Shown here: positions 58,790 to 64,000 of the stretch, piece by piece | Layout: each line of letters starts with the position of its first letter | Numbering within the stretch: position 1 is the stretch's first letter | Position numbers and translations under genes: made by a program | Notes under the pieces: model-generated | The model's database searches: none | The model's input: only the letters and a program-made list of their open reading frames with translations | What the model was told of the DNA's origin: nothing | DNA from: Microbacterium sp. AB | GTDB taxonomy: Bacteria > Actinomycetota > Actinomycetes > Actinomycetales > Microbacteriaceae | Reading direction: 5' to 3' | DNA length: 64,000 nt | NCBI RefSeq assembly: GCF_032878875.1 | Contig: NZ_CP118157.1 | Span: 2,914,001 to 2,978,000, forward strand

Positions 58790-61005
58790 CGGACGGCGTC
58801 CGGCCCGCCCGCTCCGGCGGGCATGTGCTTGGCGCGGGACGAGATCTCGACGTGGCGGCCGCGCACCATCGGCCGCTGCTGCGGATTGCCGAGGTAGCCG
58901 CACGTGCGCTTGACGACATCGCACATGCGCGGGTCGTCGTTGCCGCAGGACGGGCACGCGAACCCCCGTCCGGTCGGGTCGAAGTCCCCCTCGAAGCCGC
59001 AGGCGAAGCAGTGGTCGATCGGCGTGTTCGTGCCGAGGTAGCCGACGCGGTCATAGGCGTAGTCCCACACGGCCTCGAGGGCTCGGGGGTTCTGCTGCAG
59101 CACGGGGTACTCGCAGTAGTGGATGAAGCCACCCGAGGTGAACGGGGCGTAGTCCTTCTCGAAGTCCAGCTTCTCGAACGGCGTGGGGCTCTTGCGGACG
59201 TCGTAGTGGAAGGAGTTCGTGTAGTACTCCTTGTCGGTGATGTCGGCGACGGCGCCGAACCTCTGCGCGTCGAGCCGGCAGAACCGGTCGGTCAGGGACT
59301 CGCTCGGCGTGGAGTAGACGCTGAACGCGTATCCGTGCCGATCGGTCCACTCCTCCGCGTGCTCGTGCAGCGTGCGCAGGATGCGCAGAGTGAACTCCTT
59401 CGCCTCGGGGTTCCCCTCCCACTCGGGGCCGTAGAACGCCGTGGCCGCCTCATAGAGGCCGATGTATCCGAGGGAGACGGTCGCACGCCCGCCGCGGAAC
59501 AGGGCGTCGACGTCGTCCTCGACGGCGAGCCGCTGCCCGAAGGCGCCGTGCATGTAGAGGATGGGCGCATTCGCCGGAACGGCCTCCTTGCAGCGCTCGA
59601 CCCGGTAGAGCAAGGCGTCGTGGACGATCTCGAGGCGCTGTCCGAGCAGCGCCCAGAAGGCGTCCTCGTCGCCGCGCGTCTCCAGCGCGACGCGCGGAAC
59701 GTTGAGCGTCACCACGCCGAGGTTCATCCGCCCTTCGACGACATCGCGCCCCTCGTCGTCGGTCCACGCCGGAAGGAACGAACGGCACCCCATCGGGACC
59801 TTGAACGAGCCGGTGATCTCGACGATCTTGTCGTAGCTGACGATGTCGGGGTACATCCGCCTGGTCGCGCACTCGACGGCGAGCTGCTTGATGTCGTAGT
59901 TCGGGTCAGCCGGGTCGAGGTTCACGCCGCGGCGCAGCGTGAAGATGAGCTTGGGGAAGATCGCGGTGCGCCTCTCGCTGCCGAGCCCCTCGATGCGGAT
60001 GCGCAGGATCGCGCGCTGGATCTCGCGCTCCAGCCATCCCCTCCCGAGGCCGAACCCGACCGACGTGAACGGCGTCTGGCCGTTGGAGGTGAACAGCGTG
60101 TTGATCTCGTACTCGAGGCTCTGCATCGCGTCGTAGATGTCCTTGCGGGTCCGCTCCTCCGCATAGGGCCTGTGCTGCGTCTCGTCGTCGATCCAGCGCT
60201 GCGCCTCGGCGAGGTGCTTCTCGAGGTTCTGCTCGGCGTACGGGGCCAGGAGCTCGTCGATCCGGTTCACGGAGCAGCCGCCGTACTGGCTGGACGACAC
60301 GTTCGCGATGATCTGGGAGATCTGCGCCGTCGCGGTCTGGATGGAGCGCGGCGGGTCGACCTCGGCGTTCCCGATCCGGAAGCCGCCGGCCATCATGGTC
60401 GCGAAGTCGATGAGACAGCAGTTCGTCATCGGGGCATACGGGTGGTAGTCGAGGTCGTGGTAGTGGAGGTCGCCCCTCGCGTGGGCGTTCGCCACGTGGG
60501 GCGGCAGCATCCGCATCCCGATCGCCTTCCCCACCGCTCCCGCCGTGAGATCGCGCTGGGTGTTGAAGACGCCCGCGTCCTTGTTGGCGTTCTCGTGGAC
60601 GACCGAGGAGTCCTTGCCGAGGAGCTTGCCGATGGAGTGGTTCACGTCGAGCGCCTGCGCGCGATCCAGGTCGCGCCGGACGCGATAGTCGATGTACGCC
60701 TTCGCGACGTCGTACTGATGCGACTCGAGGAGCATGTGCTCGACGACGTTCTGGATCTCATAGATCCGCACGCGACCGGTGAAGCGCGTGACGAGCTCGT
60801 CCACGGCGCGGTCCACGATGTCGTCGATCGTCAGCTCCTGCAGCCCGTCGACCGTCCCGTGCACCTCGGCGAAGGCCTTCGTCACCGCGGCGCGGATGCG
60901 GCCGGCGTCGAAGGGCAGGATCCGCCCGTCGCGCTTGCACACCGTCGGCGCAGGGGGCGCCCCGGCATCGGTCCGTCTCTTCTCCGCCGTCGCGACCACT
61001 GTCAT
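58786..61005 (-). CDS. nrdD: Anaerobic ribonucleoside-triphosphate reductase
   Basis: A 739-residue class III reductase making dNTPs without oxygen. The N-terminal ATP-cone is VCKRDGRILPFDAGRIRAAV, the zinc-binding Cys pairs are CFACGFEGDF and FACPSCGN near residues 670-690, and the glycyl-radical site is Gly703 in RTCGYLGNP close to the C-terminus. The ATG has AGGAGAG about 8 bases upstream; a start 45 bases earlier lacks one. It forms an operon with nrdG and is preceded by two NrdR-like boxes. Its presence means the organism expects at least transient anoxia. Confidence 0.95.
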   Translation of the reverse strand: MTVVATAEKRRTDAGAPPAPTVCKRDGRILPFDAGRIRAAVTKAFAEVHGTVDGLQELTIDDIVDRAVDELVTRFTGRVRIYEIQNVVEHMLLESHQYDVAKAYIDYRVRRDLDRAQALDVNHSIGKLLGKDSSVVHENANKDAGVFNTQRDLTAGAVGKAIGMRMLPPHVANAHARGDLHYHDLDYHPYAPMTNCCLIDFATMMAGGFRIGNAEVDPPRSIQTATAQISQIIANVSSSQYGGCSVNRIDELLAPYAEQNLEKHLAEAQRWIDDETQHRPYAEERTRKDIYDAMQSLEYEINTLFTSNGQTPFTSVGFGLGRGWLEREIQRAILRIRIEGLGSERRTAIFPKLIFTLRRGVNLDPADPNYDIKQLAVECATRRMYPDIVSYDKIVEITGSFKVPMGCRSFLPAWTDDEGRDVVEGRMNLGVVTLNVPRVALETRGDEDAFWALLGQRLEIVHDALLYRVERCKEAVPANAPILYMHGAFGQRLAVEDDVDALFRGGRATVSLGYIGLYEAATAFYGPEWEGNPEAKEFTLRILRTLHEHAEEWTDRHGYAFSVYSTPSESLTDRFCRLDAQRFGAVADITDKEYYTNSFHYDVRKSPTPFEKLDFEKDYAPFTSGGFIHYCEYPVLQQNPRALEAVWDYAYDRVGYLGTNTPIDHCFACGFEGDFDPTGRGFACPSCGNDDPRMCDVVKRTCGYLGNPQQRPMVRGRHVEISSRAKHMPAGAGGPDAVR

Positions 61006-61031
61006 CCTCTGCTCTCTCCTCTGCACGATCA

Positions 61032-61079
61032 GCACCAGATCTAGTGCCACCCACCCCTCTTAGGCACCATATATAGCCA
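61032..61079 (-). promoter_or_regulatory. Tandem NrdR-like boxes upstream of nrdD
   Basis: GCACCAGATCTAGTGC (61032-61047) and GCACCATATATAGCCA (61064-61079) each match the NrdR box acaCwAtATaTwGtgt at about 10-11 of 16 positions. They start exactly 32 bases apart, the about three-helical-turn spacing typical for NrdR, and lie 27-75 bases upstream of the nrdD start. They also form the most AT-rich patch in this region. ATP/dATP-responsive repression of the nrd operon is expected. Confidence 0.75.
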
Positions 61080-61120
61080 TATGAGCCGATTCTCGGACCA
61101 AGGTCCCACGGATCCGGCGC

Positions 61121-62611
61121 TCACAGCGCCAGGCCCGTGTGCCTCCACCAGACCTCGTATGAGACGACCATCAGGCCGACGTAGGCGGGGAGCATCACGA
61201 GGGAGAGCCGGAGGAGATCGCGGGGGACGAACCCCTCGCCGCGGTCGTCGGCGTCGATGAAGACGAGGAGGGCCTTCGAGCTCACCGGCAGCGTGAGGCA
61301 GTAGTCGAGGCCGATGCTGACGAGGAACACCACGGCGACGGGCGAGAGGTCGGCCGTCGCGGCGAGCGCGAGGAAGGGAGGGACGATCGCGATGGCCCGC
61401 ACCGTGTGCGATGTGACGTAGAGGTGGGCGGTCGCCGAGAGCAGGGCGACGACGACGACGAGCGCGAGCGAGGACGTCAGCCCGTCGATCCCGCTCAGCG
61501 CGAACAGACCGGAGACGATCCACTCGCCCGCCCCCGATTCGACGAGGGCGCCGCCGAGCGCCAGCGCCCCGGCGACGAACAGGACGAGCGACCACGACAC
61601 CGAGGCCAGCCCCTCCTTCCACGTCATGACGCCGAGGCCGGGCGCGCAGAGCAGCACGGCGGCGACGATCGTCACGGCGGCGATCTCGACGCCGTGCAGC
61701 GGCTCGGTCAGCCATCCGACGAGCGCCGCCCCGACGACGACGGCCACCACGCGCTCGGCGCGGGTGAGCGGCGCGTGCCTCGGGGCCGCCCCCGATGCCG
61801 CCTCGGTCTCGAGGGGACGCCTCCGCTCCTCGCGCCGGAGGAACATCGCCTGCACCGCGACGCACACGACGACGCTCGCCGCGATCCCGAACGGAGCGCC
61901 CCACAGGGCCCATTGCAGATAGGAGATCGTCTCGCCCGTCGTCTGCCGCAACAGGTCGACGGCGACGAGGTGCGATGTCGCGCCGACGAGCGTGGACGTC
62001 GTCGACACCAGGACGACGGTCGGCATCAGCAGTGCGAGCGCCCTGGCGATGCGCGCGTCGCCGAGACGCGTCGCGAGGGAGCGGTAGACCGGCAGCAGCA
62101 CGGCGGCGCGACCGGACGTCGACGGCACGAGGAACGACAGCGGCACGACGGCCGCCGTGACCGTCCACATGAGCCCTCGCACGGATCGCGCCCTGCCGAT
62201 GATCGCTCCCGTCAGGCGGGCGGCCAGGCCGGAGCCCGCCATCGCCCCGCCGATGACGAAGGCGCCGACGATGAGCCAGACGACGTCGTTCCCCAGCGAG
62301 GCGAAGAACTCCTCCTGCCGCCCGACGGGGATGCAGGCGGTCAGCCCGGCTCCCAGGGCGACGTACCCCGGTTCGAGGTCGGTCAGCGTCCACAGCACCG
62401 TCGCCGCGCCGAAGGCGAACAGCACGAGTCGAGCGTCGACCGGCAGGTCGCCGGGCAGCGACACCAGCGCGCCGATCGTCACGATGAGCCCGGCCGCCCA
62501 GCGCATGCGGACGGGCACCGCGAGCGCACGCTCGCGCCACGACCTCGCCCGAGCCGGCTCGGGGACCGAGGACGACGCGTCCCCCTCCTCGCAGCCGGTG
62601 CGCGTGGTCAT
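61121..62611 (-). CDS. SLC13/DASS-type carboxylate transporter
   Basis: A 496-residue membrane transporter with about 11-12 helices in two related halves. The repeat motifs are the first-half stretch PLSFLVPSTSGRAAVLLPVY and VLVSTTSTLVGATSHLVAVD, with counterpart HLYVTSHTVRAIAIVPPF in the second half (SNT-like hairpins that bind carboxylate and sodium in the family). SLC13 relatives carry di- and tricarboxylates or sulfate. Its start overlaps the glycerate kinase stop (ATGA), so glycerate, tartronate or another hydroxy-carboxylate is a likely substrate; this is context inference. Confidence 0.88.
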   Translation of the reverse strand: MTTRTGCEEGDASSSVPEPARARSWRERALAVPVRMRWAAGLIVTIGALVSLPGDLPVDARLVLFAFGAATVLWTLTDLEPGYVALGAGLTACIPVGRQEEFFASLGNDVVWLIVGAFVIGGAMAGSGLAARLTGAIIGRARSVRGLMWTVTAAVVPLSFLVPSTSGRAAVLLPVYRSLATRLGDARIARALALLMPTVVLVSTTSTLVGATSHLVAVDLLRQTTGETISYLQWALWGAPFGIAASVVVCVAVQAMFLRREERRRPLETEAASGAAPRHAPLTRAERVVAVVVGAALVGWLTEPLHGVEIAAVTIVAAVLLCAPGLGVMTWKEGLASVSWSLVLFVAGALALGGALVESGAGEWIVSGLFALSGIDGLTSSLALVVVVALLSATAHLYVTSHTVRAIAIVPPFLALAATADLSPVAVVFLVSIGLDYCLTLPVSSKALLVFIDADDRGEGFVPRDLLRLSLVMLPAYVGLMVVSYEVWWRHTGLAL

Positions 62612-63828
62612 GAGACGCTCCGCAGCAGGGGGCGGGGGCCCTGGCTCTCCGTCTGCCCGAGCTGGCAGCCGATCAGCACGAGACGCATGGAGCGCTCGGC
62701 GGCGTCGGTGAGGAGCTGCGGCGAGCGCTCGATCGACTCCTTCAGCGTGAGCGGCAGCGGCACGATCGAGACGACGGCGTCGATGCCGATGTCGTGGACG
62801 TCGCGTGCACGCCGGCCGATGGTGCCCGCCAGGGCGAACACCGGCTTGCCCTGGGCCTTCGCGCGCCGAGCGACCTCGGCGGGCACCTTGCCGTGCGGGG
62901 TCTGCTCGTCCACGGAGCCCTCGGCCGTGATCACGAGATCGGCTCCGGCGATGAGGCCGTCGAGGTCGACGTGGTCGAGCATGACGTCGAACCTCGGCAT
63001 CAGACGCGCGCCGAGCCCGCCCGCGAGCCCCGCGCCCAGCCCGCCGGAGGCGCCGGTGCAGCTCCCCGTGGCGAGATCGTACGACCTCGGCTGCACGCCG
63101 TCGCGGGTCAGCACCTCCGCCCACCGCTCGAGCGACGCGTCGAGGGCGTCGACCTGCTCGGGCGTCGCCCCCTTCTGCGGGCCGAACACGCGGGCGACGC
63201 CACGAGGACCGGTGAGGACGTTGTGCGGGTTGCAGGCGACGAGCACATCGACGTCGGAGAGCCGGGGGTCGACCCCGGAGAGGTCGACCCCCGCGACGTC
63301 GGCCAGGGCGTTGCCGCCCCGGCCGATCTCGTCGCCGGCGGAGTCGGTGACGCGGGCACCGAGAGCCTGCAGCGCCCCCGCTCCGCCGTCGCACGTGCCG
63401 GAGTCTCCGCAGCCGACGAGGATGCGACGGGCTCCCTCGTCGAGTGCGGCGCGGATGAGCTCGCCGACGCCGTACGTCGTCGTCGCCCCCGGATCGCGCA
63501 GATCCGCCGGGACGAGCCGGAGCCCCGCCGCCTCGGCCATCTCGACGACCGCGGTCCCCTGGGCGCCGCCTCCGAGCAGCGCCAGGACCGCCGTCACAGG
63601 ACGACCCACGGGACCCGTGACCCGACGCTCGACGAGACGGCCTCCCGTCGCCGCCGCGAGCGTGCGCGCCGACCCCTCGCCGCCGTCGACGACGGGGACG
63701 CGGTCGATCACCGCTCCGGGGAGGGTCCTCCGGACGCCCGACGCGATCGCGTCGGCGACCTGCTCGGCGGAGAGGCTCTCCTTGAAACCGCTGGGGGCGA
63801 TCAGGACGCGCCCGGGAACCTTGGTCAT
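62608..63828 (-). CDS. Glycerate kinase, GarK/GlxK family
   Basis: A 406-residue kinase phosphorylating D-glycerate. It starts RVLIAPSGFKESLSAEQVAD, the hallmark of the family, and continues with VPVVDGGEGSARTLAAATGG, VGCGDSGTCDGGAGALQALG, ACNPHNVLTGPRGVARVFGP and the C-terminal ITAEGSVDEQTPHGKVP. The ATG follows GAGGAGG by 9 bases; the frame upstream has no site. It forms a two-gene operon with an SLC13-type transporter, giving uptake plus activation of a hydroxy-acid. Confidence 0.93.
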   Translation of the reverse strand: MTKVPGRVLIAPSGFKESLSAEQVADAIASGVRRTLPGAVIDRVPVVDGGEGSARTLAAATGGRLVERRVTGPVGRPVTAVLALLGGGAQGTAVVEMAEAAGLRLVPADLRDPGATTTYGVGELIRAALDEGARRILVGCGDSGTCDGGAGALQALGARVTDSAGDEIGRGGNALADVAGVDLSGVDPRLSDVDVLVACNPHNVLTGPRGVARVFGPQKGATPEQVDALDASLERWAEVLTRDGVQPRSYDLATGSCTGASGGLGAGLAGGLGARLMPRFDVMLDHVDLDGLIAGADLVITAEGSVDEQTPHGKVPAEVARRAKAQGKPVFALAGTIGRRARDVHDIGIDAVVSIVPLPLTLKESIERSPQLLTDAAERSMRLVLIGCQLGQTESQGPRPLLRSVS

Positions 63829-63903
63829 CGCTGCCGACCTCCTCGTGCCCGCGACGTCCTTCGCCGGGGCATGAGTCAACAGGCTGCCCACCGGCCACAA
63901 GAC

Positions 63904-63925
63904 GTTCATGAGCCGTTCATGAGGA
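63904..63925 (+). promoter_or_regulatory. PhoP-box-like direct repeat
   Basis: Two 11-base units, GTTCATGAGCC and GTTCATGAGGA, stand head to tail, the spacing and GTTCA start of actinobacterial PhoP (PHO) boxes. They lie in the 164-base gap between divergent genes, about 70 bases upstream of the plus-strand start at 63993. Control by a response regulator, possibly of phosphate starvation, is suggested but the remaining bases of each unit fit the consensus only partly. Confidence 0.45.
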
Positions 63926-63992
63926 AGATCTCATGCGGCGGGCGCACGGGGGCGACGCTCCGGATGTCGGCGGCGCCTCCTACGCTGGAGAC

Positions 63993-64000
63993 ATGGCCAC
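63993..64000 (+). CDS. Start of a plus-strand gene cut by the window edge
   Basis: ATG GCC AC at the very end of the window is preceded by TGGAG at a short distance (CTGGAGAC), as expected for a start codon. Only two codons are visible, so no product can be named. Divergent from glycerate kinase. Confidence 0.35.

Overview
The window is a high-GC, densely packed actinobacterial chromosome segment. Gene content and style (GTG starts, 4-base ATGA/GTGA overlaps, two DUF7882-like proteins, an lhr-nei pair, CCA-encoding tRNA-Ser) point to the Microbacteriaceae, most likely Microbacterium or a close relative. This assignment rests on protein recognition, not on a database search. No prophage, CRISPR array, integrase or complete insertion sequence is visible; the only mobile trace is a fragment resembling the end of an IS481-type element, abutting tRNA-Ser(CGA) near 34.8 kb.

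Layout. 0-7.6 kb: DNA repair (3' part of lhr, nei) and housekeeping or unknown genes (rhodanese, hexapeptide protein, YitT and TspO-like membrane proteins, a LysR effector domain without its DNA-binding half). 7.6-11.5 kb: a siderophore-type iron importer (lipoprotein, two permeases, ATPase) whose promoter is covered by a DtxR/IdeR-like iron box. 11.5-14.4 kb: GbsR/MarR regulator, small alarmone synthetase, two convergent DUF7882-like proteins, SRPBCC protein, 69-residue protein. 14.6-19.0 kb: GntR regulator and the 2-methylcitrate cycle (prpD, prpB, prpC) behind a perfect palindrome, followed by a thiolase. 20.3-22.9 kb: two flavin reductases, a tiny 36-residue protein with its own terminator, galM. 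23.2-28.2 kb: a complete SBP-family-5 ABC importer of unknown substrate. 28.4-34.5 kb: MFS transporter, a second tiny protein sharing the HPSQAEGE motif, a divergent class III aminotransferase / kinase-fold phosphotransferase pair, a hydrolase and small DUF proteins.

35.0-47.7 kb is one co-directional block on the minus strand: beta-mannosidase, a second SBP-family-5 importer, a ROK repressor, a GH36 alpha-galactosidase and a hydroxyacid oxidase. Together they look like a galactomannan-oligosaccharide utilisation locus. 48.0-56.1 kb is a tightly coupled eight-gene unit (binding lipoprotein, two permeases, double ATPase, luciferase-like flavin monooxygenase, two carboxymuconolactone decarboxylase/AhpD-like proteins, VOC protein) that reads as an import-plus-oxidation pathway for an unknown substrate. 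56.3-64 kb: L-lactate dehydrogenase, ferric-siderophore reductase, anaerobic ribonucleotide reductase nrdDG behind two NrdR-like boxes 32 bases apart, an SLC13-type carboxylate transporter coupled to glycerate kinase, and, at the right edge, a gene start preceded by a PhoP-box-like direct repeat.

The least explained items are the two HPSQAEGE micro-proteins, the monooxygenase/CMD transporter unit with its added VOC gene, and the split aminotransferase-kinase pair.
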